Assembly (NCBI GenBank): GCA_021399435.1
Contig: JAJTUP010000033.1
Span: forward strand, 124,001 to 188,000
DNA length: 64,000 nucleotides
Reading direction: 5' to 3'
DNA from: Diaporthe sp. PMI_573
Lineage: Eukaryota; Ascomycota; Sordariomycetes; Diaporthales; Diaporthaceae
Below are positions 46,101 to 57,332 of this stretch, piece by piece. Under the pieces are notes generated by a model. It did not search any database. It worked only from the letters and a program-made list of their open reading frames with translations, and was not told the origin of the DNA. The translations under genes were made by a program, and so were the position numbers. Numbering within the stretch: position 1 is the first letter of the stretch; each line of letters starts with the position of its first letter.

Positions 46101-46330
46101 TGTCACCAACTGCATCACACATCATGCAGTCTTCCTAACCTGCATTGCATGTCCCGCCAGCAATTGGCCCAGCATTGCGTCCAAGTGGATGCTTCGTGTT
46201 TACTGCCCTGCCCCGTCCAGCCCTGCAATGCACCGCACACCATCGTGGTTGCCACCATCCACACCCACTCGCACGCATTGGACCATTGCCTAAACAAACG
46301 CCCCGTCATGACATCTGCAACGCGCGAAGC
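43170..46330. other. 3.2-kb intergenic between divergent NLP and DUF3433 genes
   Basis: No gene is supported. It contains an (ATGT)n microsatellite at 45424-45491. The right end (46080-46330) is CT/CA-rich leader-like sequence. Confidence 0.5.
45424..45491 (+). repeat. (ATGT)17 microsatellite
   Basis: About seventeen perfect TATG units without interruption. Confidence 0.95.
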
Positions 46331-49231
46331 ATGAACTTTCAAAACCTGAACTTTGACTACGTGGAGCCACCTCGTAAGTGCCCTTCAACACTCACTCCTG
46401 CGCTTCTTGCCTTGTCTCCTTCACCTTCCCACCAACCAACGGGTCCGGTTTGTCCACACCGTCCAACTTGACTTACACTCGTTTGCTCTGCAGCCTCTCA
46501 AGCTGCGCGCCCATCCCGCCCATCCCTCCTCACTCCAGCAACAACTTCCACCTCGACCGGACCGCCAGGCACTTCTCGCCACCATGGTACAATAGACGAC
46601 GCAGAACATGCTTCACTCGAACAAGCATCTCTGTCACCTCAACCATCCCTCACACCCCACGCTCTAAGCTCGCCCTCACCCTCGCTCTCGCACTCTTCTT
46701 CCGAGATCTACGGCCCTCAGCGGCTCTACGGACGTCCTCTGGTGCCCTACACCATGGCAAACCAAACCGGGCAGCCCTCGCAGCCCTGGCCGCAGCCACA
46801 GTACACCCCAGAACAGCTGCGCGTGATTGCCGAGGCACAACGTCGCCGCTCAGTTCCTGTCGTCCCAATCGCCGGCAGGCCTGCTGAGGTGTTTCGCGAC
46901 CAATTGGCCCTTGAGGCCGCTCGCGTCACCCCCGGGGTCGATGATACCCCTTACATACAGTATGCCTTGGAAGCCATGACCCGGGAGCAACAAGGACAGT
47001 CGAGCCCGTCGTCTATGAACTCCGAGGGCCAGCGGCTCGTCCCCGACCGCGGCCCAGGGCACTACCAGCATCAAAATGCTCCCGCCGCACCGCAGCCAAC
47101 CTCTTCTCGCTCGCGCAATTTGACAGGGCATAATGAAGAACAGAGCGCGCCACTTCTTGCGCCCGCTCCTGAACTCTCGCCAGCTTCCCAGCGCTCTTCA
47201 TTGTCAACCTTGGTGAGAGGCAATAACACAAACACGGTAGCCCCACCCGCCCAGTCATCACAGGAGGCATGGCGGCCGATTGAGCCAGAGCTCATGACGG
47301 ACGGGCGAGAGAAAATAAACCCAAAACTGGTCTTCAAACCCAGCAGCCTGCGGCCGGCATCCATAATACTGTTGTTGGTCCTGTGCATCGCGATGATCGG
47401 CGCTTTGTTCTTCTGCGCAATCTACTCGGCGCGCTGGGCGGGACTTTGGGAGTACTCTGGCTCGATATACAATGGCCAATACTTCTTGTTCCGTGTGTTC
47501 CCGGCAATTCTGGGCGCCGGAATCCTTTTCCATGCTCAGGCTATCGCCACAACTATGATGCGCATACGTCCATTTGCGAGATTGGCTTCGGCAGAGAAAA
47601 AGAGGCGCCAGGACGCCATCTTCGACGAGCTCTACCCCACGTCTTTTCTCCGCCCGCAGTTGGTAGGCACATGGGATGTTCGGGTGCCCATGCTCATTAC
47701 ATGGGTCATAAATATCACTCTCCCACTGCAGAGCTGCCTGTTCACCGTCATTTACGTGGACGGTCACTGGCGATGGGCGACAGTTCAGGGTGTTGCCTGG
47801 ACGCTGGTGGCGCTGTACATACTGCTAGCTGCAGCAGTCGTCATTGAGCTTACGCTTTGGTTGAAGGGAAAAACCGGAGTGATGTGGGATCCGAGATCGA
47901 TTGCGGACGTCATCGCCATCGTCTCTCAAAGTGACACCTTGGCGGAGTACAAGGGCGCGGAGGCTATTGGTTCCAGAGATGCCATGAAGCACGTCTTACA
48001 AGACAGGAGGTTTGACCTGCTCGCGTACTGGACTTCGGCAGAACACAACAAGCACCACGACTTGTGGTATGCCTTGGGATCTGGAAGCTACCAGGATGCA
48101 TGGGGCTCGCCTGCCCTTTTCAGAGAAGAATTTGAAGACAAGGGCACGGCCCAGGCCCACGAGAGGCTCACACCGGCAGAACGCAAAGCTCAGAGGAGAA
48201 GTTTCTTATGGGATGGCATCGACTCTTCCTCGCCAGACTTGCCGGCCGTCCGCTACCGATATATACCGCCATGTCTGATGAGCCTCACGCTCATCTTCTC
48301 CATCGGTCTCGGCCTGGTGCTCGTCTTGGCTGTCCTCGTCTTTTCCTTCATACCGAGCACTAGGATCACCAATGGGTTTCTTCCTCGTCTCTCAGCGGCG
48401 CCCATAGAAGGTGCATTTTCAGCAGCAGACTTCCTCTACAGCTTTATTCCAGCACTTCTGGGACTCATTCTGTTCATGGTTTTCCAAGACATCGACCTGA
48501 ATATGCGAATTCTCCAGCCCTGGGGCGAACTGAGCAACCCACCCTCCGGAGGTGCCCTCCCGGAGGCATCCATCCTCGCGGATTACGCGTGCTGTTACCC
48601 GTTCCAGGGCGCTTGGCATGCCCTGCGAAACGGGCACTGGCGTCTCGCCTATATCTCGCTCTTCTCAACGCTCTTCGTGTTTTTACCGATCCTCGCAGGA
48701 GGCATGTTCATCGCCCTCACACCAGAGGACAACGTCGTGCGCGTATTTCCACAGATCCCGCTGTTCGCACTCACATTGGCCCTCCTCGTGCTTTACTGGC
48801 TCGCCTTAGTCATGCTTTACCCACGGAGGAAGCAATTTCGCCTTCCTCATAAGGTTACCTGCCTCGCTGAAATCATCAGTTTCGTGGCGAACGATGACCT
48901 GATGAGCGATGAGGCCTTCCAGGGCATGATCAGGAATAAGACTACATTGGTTGGAAAGCTCGGTGTGGACAGGAGGGACGAAGTGAAGCCGCGATGGGTG
49001 TTCAGCATGGGCGGCGCAGGCGTGAGAGATGACAGGCTCAGTGTTCGGAAGGTCCGCAAGTTCACTGAGCCCCGTGGCGCATCCAGAGGAGAGAGCGCGA
49101 GGCTGATGAGCCCTCGGGGCACTGGGGCGCCGAGTCTAGGCACGGGCACACTAAGCAGTAGGAGAGAGGCAAGGAGAGCGGAGAGGGACGTTCGCATCAG
49201 CCCGCAGTACGTGTTTGCTGGCAACAACTAG
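46331..49231 (+). CDS. DUF3433 (spray-type) multi-pass membrane protein, 2 exons
   Basis: Exons 46331-46373 and 46494-49231 join (GTAAGT donor, CTCTGCAG acceptor) to 926 residues. The first exon MNFQNLNFDYVEPP continues in frame through a Ser/Pro/Thr-rich disordered region of some 290 residues. Two similar membrane blocks follow. The first has helices near PASIILLLVLCIAMIGALFF, FRVFPAILGAGILF and MLITWVINITL. The second has LTLIFSIGLGLVLVLAVLVF, FIPALLGLILFMVFQDIDLN and two more. This duplicated RxxPxxxG...DxxxRxxQPW arrangement is that of DUF3433 proteins, which include Neurospora spray, needed for normal hyphal branching and calcium-related growth. The C-terminus is basic and disordered. 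An internal GTG/ATG start near 46742-46754 is possible but would discard an open, well-joined exon. Confidence 0.82.
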
Positions 49232-52200
49232 GCGGATGTGTGATGAATGGGTCTGGAGGGGAACTTTACTTGCATGGCACGGCGTTCACGGTTTGCATTT
49301 GTTTTAGACTTCACCACGGACGACGGACGACGGACGACGATTTCATGTGACGAAGACTTACGTATGATACGAGCGACTTGTGGGGATTCATACAATCTTG
49401 GGACAGACTTGGGACGAGACATAGATTTCAGGCAGCTCTGGTCGACCTCATTCGATCTGTAGATACTGCGGACAAAGAGGACATAGTAGAGTGCAGGGCT
49501 CGATAGACCCGTAATACATAATTACATACCCTCAGGGCGCCGTTCTGCTCACGTCGCCAGGGAAACACACTGAAATCCACTCCGGGTAACAAATCCACAG
49601 GCATGTCCCACGCGCGCCATTGAAAATTCCTGGCGAGGGCTAGTAAGCCGCACACCGCTACTGGCGCTGGTGTGTTCGCCATTGTCTCCCAGGAGACGCA
49701 GCCAACGTCAACAAGTCTCGCAAACGCACGGAATTCGTGGCTGAAAAGTTACCTCGACCCTGACCGCCATCAGTCGGAATCATTCCGGCAACAACGCATC
49801 CAATCCCCACACTGGCGTTGCTTTCCAGGGAAGGACAGCCACCGGTGAGATCTCCCAATTTCCGCACAACGGGCTTCTTGTCCGATAATTTGAGTTCCCC
49901 GCTTGTCTGGTAACCTTTCCTGCGACTAGAATCTAACGGGAGTTGGTGAGAATTGCTCTGGCGCATAACTTGTGCTTGAGACGAGCCCCCAAAGTCTTTT
50001 GGGATGAACTGTAACAGGTCATCTTGGTGCAACATTGGAAGGAAAGCCAGAAGTAAAGGCGCCATCCAGATACATCTTTTCCAGGCCCCCTGCCACTGCG
50101 CTCTTGCGTGTGGCTCTGGATCTCGGCATGCTTGTGCACACAATCCTGTTGTCGGCCCTTGCGGATTCTCTTTGCATGGGTCTCGAGACTGCTTCTTTGC
50201 ACCATCGCTGTCGCTCGACAGGTCTCACTCTCGAGCCGCCTTGGCAAACTGCGGCCACGCGGCCGGAGGTGCAGGGAAGACTCGGTCTATCGATGCTGAG
50301 CCGGGAGGCGATCGGCAGATCGCGTAGGACTTCCCTGGTCGTCGAACGTCGCGGACTCCCCACCTTCAATTCGTCTTTCTGGTATCAAAACGGCCCTTGC
50401 ATAAGCACGGAGAAATTTTCATGGCGGAGCGTGGAGAGGTCGTTCGGATCTATGACAAAGGCGGCCTCTGGCATCATGTCTTCAAACGGACCATGACTTT
50501 TCAGGCATGTCGTCGTATCAGCGGCCGCAGATGGCGCACCTTGACGTCTTACGGGCAAACACGAGGCTGCAAGTATGGCAGACATGGGCCACGCGCGTGG
50601 CATGATTTACTCGGAATCACCGATTCTGTCACCATCCGCCGGATGGAACATTGCAAGATGCAGCACATTCGACACGCGAGGACGCAGCCTACCCTTTCGG
50701 AAACAAGCGGGCAACCTCTCGAGATACAGCGAACGGTTTCTGACCTGTCTTGCTGGATGTCCGCGCAGAAGAACGGGCTTCGGCCTGATCAAGAATGGGT
50801 TGATGCAGGCAAGCCTCTCTGCATGCACTTGCCCTTCATTCTCGGACTTCCCAGCCAGATCCTGAGCCGGCATCATTGGCCACCTTGCGTGCCAACAAGA
50901 TGTTACGTTAACCGAAACCAAGCGAGACAACAAAGACAAGTCGTCTTCAGCCTCGCAGCTCATCCAGGCAAGCCCAGGCCTGACTGCCAGGCCTACCGTC
51001 CTTCCGTCGTGTTTTCTGCCCCCAGTGTCGTGCGGCGGATACTGTATAAGCACTGACCACGACCACTGTCTTCCTATACTTGCAGAATCATGCCCAATCG
51101 GCTTGTGTTCCCCGGCCGGGGGAAGGGCGGGGCAGTATGTCATTCTCTGCAAGGCATATCATACGCGGCGTAGCGCGGCGTAGCGCGATGCATGCCATCC
51201 GCTTTTTTGGATGTGGATCCTGCTTCTATGACTGGCCAGGTCCCTGGGGACCAGACACCAGGCGGGCCAAAATTCAGCCTGGATCTCTCGTTCTGTCTTT
51301 GTTGAGCCTGGGGCATCTCTCTGCCTCCACCACCTCCCAACTTCCAGCCTGCGCCTCCTGCTTCTGGCCGCGTCTGGCCCAAGCCATGAAACTGCCGAGT
51401 GCCTCATCAGCTCAACAGCCCGGTCAAGTTTGAGAGCTGACAGCCTGGGCTCACTTAGGAGGTAGCGGGAGGCTTGCGGTTGTTGGGGAATCACGCCTGC
51501 CGGTTCGACTGGTCGTTTTGGTTCAGAAGGAGTTGTAAAGGAAAGTCGAGAACTGCAAAGAGCGCTGTACGTGTTGTTTGGCTGGGGGGGGGTGCAGGCA
51601 GTCCTCAACCGGGCAGAGTTGGAGGCCCCGATACGCGGGCGGGAGATCGACGCTACCGTGCCAGGTGGTCCCGCCGTTGAGCAGGGCTGTCACCCAAGAG
51701 TGCCAAGGTGGATGGGTCGATGTCTCGGTGCTCGGTGGAGCTCAGACGGCGCTGGGTTGGATGCTCCCTCGACCGAGATCAGCGTCTAAACACAACTTGG
51801 ATAAAGTGATCGACCCCTCAAAGGGAGAACCGTTAGGTCCAGAGGTCTACCGGTGCCGCTTTCCATCGGGTGACTAGAGGACTAGGCTGCTGTTGACCTC
51901 GTGTGACAGGTGAGGAGCGCAAGAGTGAGAGAAATGGGTGACTTTACCCTAACGTGCAGTTTGGTGTCTATTTGGCGTCCGGCTGGCGTTTGGTCTGGTC
52001 AGTCTTTCTGAATCCAGTGTTGAGGCGATCATGGCGTCTGTCATATTCTGCCTGCGGTTCGACGATGCTTCTTGGTTCCTCACACTGTCCTTCTCTCACC
52101 CTTGTAACCTGATTGAACCCCTCTACCCCGGCTCTCACTTGCTTCTTCTTCACGGTCGTCCGTGCTCCCCAGCTCCAGCCTCCCCGGCTTGCCGTTTCAT

Positions 52201-52879
52201 GCGAGCTCTTTAAAGAGACATATCGGGAAGAAGAAAAAGGAATCGACAGTCCGCAGGGGGTCACAGCGGCTCCCACTGGCGGAACTCCTGACTCTCCTGC
52301 ACCTCTGGGTAAGGGTATCGGGCAAGCATGCTTGCGTTTTCTTTTCCTCCTGTTAGTACTTCGTGCTGGCCCCAGTCGTTTGTATGCACACCATACGCGG
52401 GACGAGACCTGCCTTGCTGCATTCCGAGACCGAGACACCTCCTCCTCTCCCTTCTACTGTTCCGACGTGTAAACCGGAATGGAGGGGAGTTTCTGGATAT
52501 GTGGCATTGGTACATTCCCTAGGCGGGAAAGACCAGCTTTGATCCAGGTCACTGTACTTGTTCTGGCATTCCTTGCCACTTCATTCCTCACACCGTGTTG
52601 TTGTTTTCCCCCGCGGCATATGCCTTTCAACGTCCCTGAGTGCTACAAAGCGGCGCCTGCTGATATCAATTACATATATGGTCCATCCTGCCATTTTGAA
52701 GCCTTCGTCAGCCCCCTTTAATGTGTCTTGAACTCCGTCGTGAGTCCGTCTTTGCTCCCTCTCCTCGACTGATCGAGATCTGGTTCCACTTCAACTTGCG
52801 CAAAACTTCCGCAGCTGTGCCGCCGCTTGATCATCTTTAGCCATTTCATGGTCCGATTCCTACTCGAACCCCGATCGCC
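49232..52879. other. 3.6-kb intergenic upstream of the disordered-protein gene
   Basis: No gene was recognised. A 7-bp GGACGAC repeat (49317-49340) follows the DUF3433 stop. The last roughly 800 bp before 52880 is pyrimidine-rich and probably contains the 5' leader, perhaps with introns, of the next gene. Confidence 0.45.
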
Positions 52880-54295
52880 ATGGAGAAAACTACAAGGCTG
52901 GCAGACCTGAAGCTCGTCAACAAATACTACCCATCCGTATCCAACTATTCGTATCCAAGGCACGATGCGATTACAACAAACCATTGTGAGCAGCCGGTCA
53001 CCGGTCGCTCCTCAGTGGGCTCGGAATGCTCTGTACCTGAAATGGTCGATGACCAGGAGTCAGACATCTCGGTAGAAGACACCAACCAGTCTCATATAGC
53101 AGGCGACGAGACTTTTGATTCGTTCTGGGAGGATTCAGAGGCTTTCTGGGGCATTGAATCGGGAGAGAAGAGCGGTGCAGTACTCATCGGTCCGACCACC
53201 CACTCAACAGCTCTTCAACAGAACGGCAGCAGGATGCTTACACAGGGAAATCGTCACCATGCTCCACAGAGGAGCGTAGAAAACGTCAAGAATGATGCAG
53301 AACCATGCTGGCCCTTGGTAGCTGCTGAGCCTTCAGTAGCACCGACACCAAAACCATCCAAGCCCAGCTATTCTCTGTTCCCGCCGCCGACGGCCGCGCC
53401 GCAACATGGCCTATTACAGAGGCGGCCGGGTGGTGGTCAAACAAGGAATGAAAACCCATGGGACACGCAGAGACAGCTCACATCGACAGTTTCGTTGCCT
53501 CTACCGAACAGACGCAAGAAGCCTAGGAAACTTCATCTCCCGGCTTCGGATGGAGCCATCCGCTATGACAGCACGTCGTCGACGCAGTCAGCCCCCGGCA
53601 CACCGACCTTCCTGATAGCTTCGCCCACGGCTGTCGACTTTTCCAGACGGAGCCAACAGACGCTCCCCTCGCAGAAAAACTTCAGTCTATCAAGGGCTCA
53701 CTCAGATATCAAAATCATCCACTGCGCTTCCGCAGATAGCTCTTCTCAAACGTCAACAACGCAACTTGTCGCACCAACACAGTCTCCCGATGTGCCCCGT
53801 GGCCATCAGACACACCAGAGAACCCAATCGCAGCTGCGGCAGTCAATTTCTGCAAGTGAAGTTCCTTCGACGCCAAGAATGACACCGTCGCCCGTCGACA
53901 GCATGGCACCACCACACACCCCGTCCGGCGCCTCGCGGCCCACCACGCCGCTGACACAGCAGACGGTGATGCCCGTGTCAGTCTTTGAGTCCGACTCGGA
54001 CTCGGATGCCGACGGCGCCGCAAAATTCGCACGGAGGATCGTCAAGAACCTGACCCCGCACAGGCGGTCCCGCAGCGCGTCGGCGGCGGCGCGTTCTCGT
54101 AAGGGCAGCGACATTGCCGAAAAGCAGCTGAGGAGGGCACGGGCCGATACGGTCACATCCTCTGTCGATGGGCAGCCTCCGCACGTCATGGAAGGGCTGG
54201 GGGCGGAAGATAAAGAGAACGAAGGCCTTGCTATGCCAGCTCCGCGAAGGCAGAAGAGTGAAGTCTTCGGGACTATCTTTGGGCGGAAGCGGTGA
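52880..54295 (+). CDS. Large disordered Ser/Pro/Thr-rich protein
   Basis: A single exon of 471 residues starting MEKTTRLADLKLVNKYYP. It has no transmembrane segment and no recognisable enzyme domain. It is rich in Ser, Pro, Thr and Gln, with a short hydrophobic/acidic patch DSFWEDSEAFWGIE, an SLFPPP stretch, a basic NRRKKPRKLHL segment, an acidic SDSDSDAD run and a basic, Arg/Ser-rich SARS-like region (about residues 390-430). The last residues FGTIFGRKR resemble a short linear binding end. The long uninterrupted frame with G+C-rich third positions supports coding. The basic patches could be nuclear-localisation signals. I do not recognise the family. Confidence 0.7.
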   Translation: MEKTTRLADLKLVNKYYPSVSNYSYPRHDAITTNHCEQPVTGRSSVGSECSVPEMVDDQESDISVEDTNQSHIAGDETFDSFWEDSEAFWGIESGEKSGAVLIGPTTHSTALQQNGSRMLTQGNRHHAPQRSVENVKNDAEPCWPLVAAEPSVAPTPKPSKPSYSLFPPPTAAPQHGLLQRRPGGGQTRNENPWDTQRQLTSTVSLPLPNRRKKPRKLHLPASDGAIRYDSTSSTQSAPGTPTFLIASPTAVDFSRRSQQTLPSQKNFSLSRAHSDIKIIHCASADSSSQTSTTQLVAPTQSPDVPRGHQTHQRTQSQLRQSISASEVPSTPRMTPSPVDSMAPPHTPSGASRPTTPLTQQTVMPVSVFESDSDSDADGAAKFARRIVKNLTPHRRSRSASAAARSRKGSDIAEKQLRRARADTVTSSVDGQPPHVMEGLGAEDKENEGLAMPAPRRQKSEVFGTIFGRKR

Positions 54296-54403
54296 TGATC
54301 AGTTGGCTTTGTGGTGATGGCTTGATGGGGTAGATCCATTGTGTACGACGGAGCATTGGTATTTGTATGACTGGATGACCTGAAAGAACTTGGCACGCGG
54401 TTG

Positions 54404-54750
54404 CTAGATAATAGTCCTAGGATGATCTCGGTTGGGAAGAAAATGCTCACCCCATCTTGTGTTTGCGTGCCCTTCATAGCAGGCTGGTGATATGAATCTG
54501 AAGTATGGGTGCAGCTCCTCCTCTGCTCCAACAATCTGCTTGATTCGATCTTCGACTTCCACAGTTTGGATGTGAGGTTCTGCCTCCACCATGCGAAGAG
54601 AGGTTGATATAGCATGGAGTTGTGTGGATACATCGTCAAGCGACTTAGATGAGCCTCGGACACTAGCTCGAGCTTTCTTGATACTTTGGACAAGAGTGAT
54701 TGCTATGCCGATCAGGCCGACTACTAACAGTGGTAACGACCACTTCGGCC
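54404..54750 (-). pseudogene. N-terminal helical domain of a fungal STAND/NLR-type protein, fragment
   Basis: An open frame of about 115 codons runs from 54750 to a stop at 54404. It encodes KWSLPLLVVGLIGIAITLVQS (a hydrophobic helix), then IKKARASVRGSSKSLDDVST and an amphipathic region with RIKQIVGAEEELHPYF. This resembles the helical N-terminal domain that precedes NACHT or ankyrin modules in fungal STAND proteins. No clear start codon could be joined: the upstream exon near 54840 hits a stop in frame. A GTGAGC donor follows NTRW, but no downstream partner was found. It may be a short live gene with an unseen first exon. Confidence 0.4.
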
Positions 54751-55237
54751 TGTTGTATGTCGACGTCAGAGATGCCCCTTGCTCAAAGAGTCATGAGCGT
54801 ATCAGCCAGGCGCCACTTACCATGTTGCGATTCTAATTAAGGTTGAGGTGAGAGACGAAGATCTGGGACTTCAGACAATCTTGGAGTTCTCTCCAGCTCA
54901 TCCAGTGCCAGGCAGTCAAGCTTTACACAATCAATCATGGAGGCTATTAAGGCAGTTTTGTCACGGGATGCGACGGGCTTTGATATGGGAAGTCGCCGTA
55001 AGCACATTTACCTGATCTCTTGGATGCGATGAGCCAATGCGTGGACCTTGTAGCAAATTTGAGATGGGTCATTTCAAGTTGAACCGCTTCTGAATTCTCA
55101 GACTCCAGCAGTCTTGGAAAGCAATTGTCATATCCTCAAGCTCAGCTAAAACAAAGCCTTCGAGAATCTGTCAGCTTCAAAAATCTATCATATTACTTTA
55201 GGAGCAAGAGGAAGAACTACGCGAGATCAAATAACAC

Positions 55238-56547
55238 TTGATCCTGAATGCGTCAGGTGTAGTGCTTTGGGTATGTCTCGTGCTTCACGAACTGCGAGAG
55301 TGCGTCCAGAGCACCGAGAAGGCATTTAGCCTGAAAGATCTGACAGAAACACTCTACCATTCACCTGGTGACTTGGATGATCTCTATGCTCACATGACAT
55401 TGGGATTGAATCCGACCCAAGAGTGACAGAAAACGATGACGACCAGAAAAGTCTTGATGTCGGTCATTGGCTCTGTTGCTCGGGGCCCCTTGACGCTGAA
55501 ATATCTTTGGGAAGCGCTTGCTCTTCCCGAAGACAATAACTCGGGTTGGGAATGGAGTAAAGAAGCGATCAAACGCGGGAGATTTGAGATTGAGGCCGAG
55601 CATACCTGGAAAGTTCATTTACTGCATCTGACAACGAAGACTTTCCTCGGGAGCAAAGATCGAAGTGGGCAGCTTCACATCAACTCGAAACTCACCTCAA
55701 CTTGTGTTCTAAACTGGTGCTACCAATACCTGGGCCTGAAACCGCCGCACCCAGACGGACTCGTGTCCAAGGATGGCCTAACCCAGGAGAAGTTGTTCAC
55801 ATCGAGCACTTGGCTGCCAGTGCAGTCTGGTGTGACAGTGATGAAAGACTACGCTTGTGATCGACCACTCTACGATTACGCGGTGCCTGTCGTAGAAAAC
55901 TACATTCCCTTCCAACGTTGCTCGATCATGAAGTCGATGGAAGGAGGTGATGGGAGCCATGCCTTGAGGAACTGTTTCGTGGCATATTGGATCCTGCATG
56001 CCTTTCAAACTGGCCGGGTGAGCATATCAGAGGCATATGACATCGGATATTTCTTCTGCCAATGTTGTTTACGCAGTAGCAGGGGCATCTGGAAACCGTT
56101 TCCCACCTGGTCCAGAAGTACCAAAATTCAGAGTCAAGACCTCACATCTCAGGTCTGTGTGCGTACGAGAGGCTTCGGGGTGCCGTGGAAGCGCCTCGCC
56201 ATCTTGAAACCTCTTCGATCCCAAAGGCTCAAAGTCTCCGGCACCCAACTCTGCAGAAACTCAACGAGTGCTACTCGAGGTGCTCTATGGAGACTGACAC
56301 CACAAGCACACAAGCTGTCCATGATGTCAGCCGTAGGGGGCCTATCGACGTGGGTCTCGACTATTTGGAAGACCTCCAAAGACGATGCCGGGAATTTCCT
56401 GCACATCCTTTTCATAAACACGACAGCCAGCCAGATTATGTTGTGCAAATTCATGGTGAGTCTGTGAACGTTCTAGTTTGGCGTGGGTACGAATCCATCA
56501 GTCAAATAATGCCCTGGCTTGAACAGGTCTCTGTTGATGTGTCTTAG
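55238..56547 (+). pseudogene. Decayed NACHT/NLR-type gene remnant
   Basis: The frame from 55238 encodes NASGVVLWVCLVLHELRECV and then LYHSPGDLDDLYAHM, matching the stretch just after the nucleotide-binding domain of fungal NACHT proteins. A TGA at 55424-55426 interrupts it, but the same frame continues with coherent sequence (ARGPLTLKYLWEALALPED) to about 56140. The protein-like reading then shifts frame and goes on to a stop at 56545-56547. The P-loop and Walker B regions are missing; upstream sequence (54940-55230) shows only broken pieces. It is therefore a non-functional relic unless splicing is very unusual. Confidence 0.55.
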
Positions 56548-57203
56548 GGCGAGTTCCACGATACCATTATGGCGCACTGGGTGCCAGGACCGATTTTCAT
56601 GGGAGGGCTTAATCGTTCAGCTACAAATTTTTGATTTATTCGCTGTACTTGGCGATGATTTATTTTCAGATCCAGAGTCAGTTTTGCGGCCTTTTGGTCG
56701 GGTTGTGCCTAGTTTGGCAAGTGACAATCCTGAGGAGACTCCTGTGCTGAATTTCGAGGTCGACAACATGTTGCAGGAATTGGACCCCGTCCTGATAGTA
56801 TTAGGCGCTGGTTTTCAAAGTTTGTAAAGTGAGGAAGTGAAACCCAAATGATTTATCGGTGGTACGGCGTAGAAACAATGCAGTCTCTCGAATCTTGAGA
56901 TGAACCTCTTGACCTGCCCACTGTTCGTAAGCCCATGGATCGGAGACGTCACAATACTTGCTACATCCATTGACTGCTTGTATCTGGTATTCATATATTT
57001 CATCACAGTGGAACATATTGAAAGCCAATTTTAGTGAAATTGCGAACTAAGCTAATGATGATATTATGACAACAAACTTGATCTCCTTCCAGCCATCCTC
57101 ATGTGACCTTCTCTAACGATCTACTTCTTCGACTCTTTTTTGAAGAATCATCGCTGCTACCACTGAGTTTGGTACCCTTATTGACATACTCGTTGGTGGC
57201 GTC
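56548..57203. other. Intergenic / further decayed sequence
   Basis: AT-richer sequence after the NACHT relic. A short plus-strand frame to 56827 looks weakly protein-like but has no motif. Confidence 0.4.
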
Positions 57204-57332
57204 TCAAAGGGTGAACGCGCCGAAGTTACTCCATTTGTAGCCCCCAGAGCCGCCAGAACTGGAATCGAAACCAGATCCGGATCCTCCAGAGCCAGAGCCG
57301 TAGCCGTAGCCGCCGCTGCCCGAGGAAGGCAT
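57204..57332 (-). CDS. Tiny Gly/Ser-rich protein
   Basis: A 42-residue frame from ATG 57332 to TGA 57204. It is built of SGSGG and GYGYGSG blocks and ends GGYKWSNFGAFTL. Locally high G+C and codon-like periodicity stand out against the AT-rich surroundings. Short fungal proteins starting MPSSGSG with Gly/Ser/Tyr repeats are common, and their role is unknown. The frame could be the first exon of a longer gene: after the stop, a Lys/Ser/Arg-rich frame continues to about 57113. Confidence 0.4.
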   Translation of the reverse strand: MPSSGSGGYGYGSGSGGSGSGFDSSSGGSGGYKWSNFGAFTL

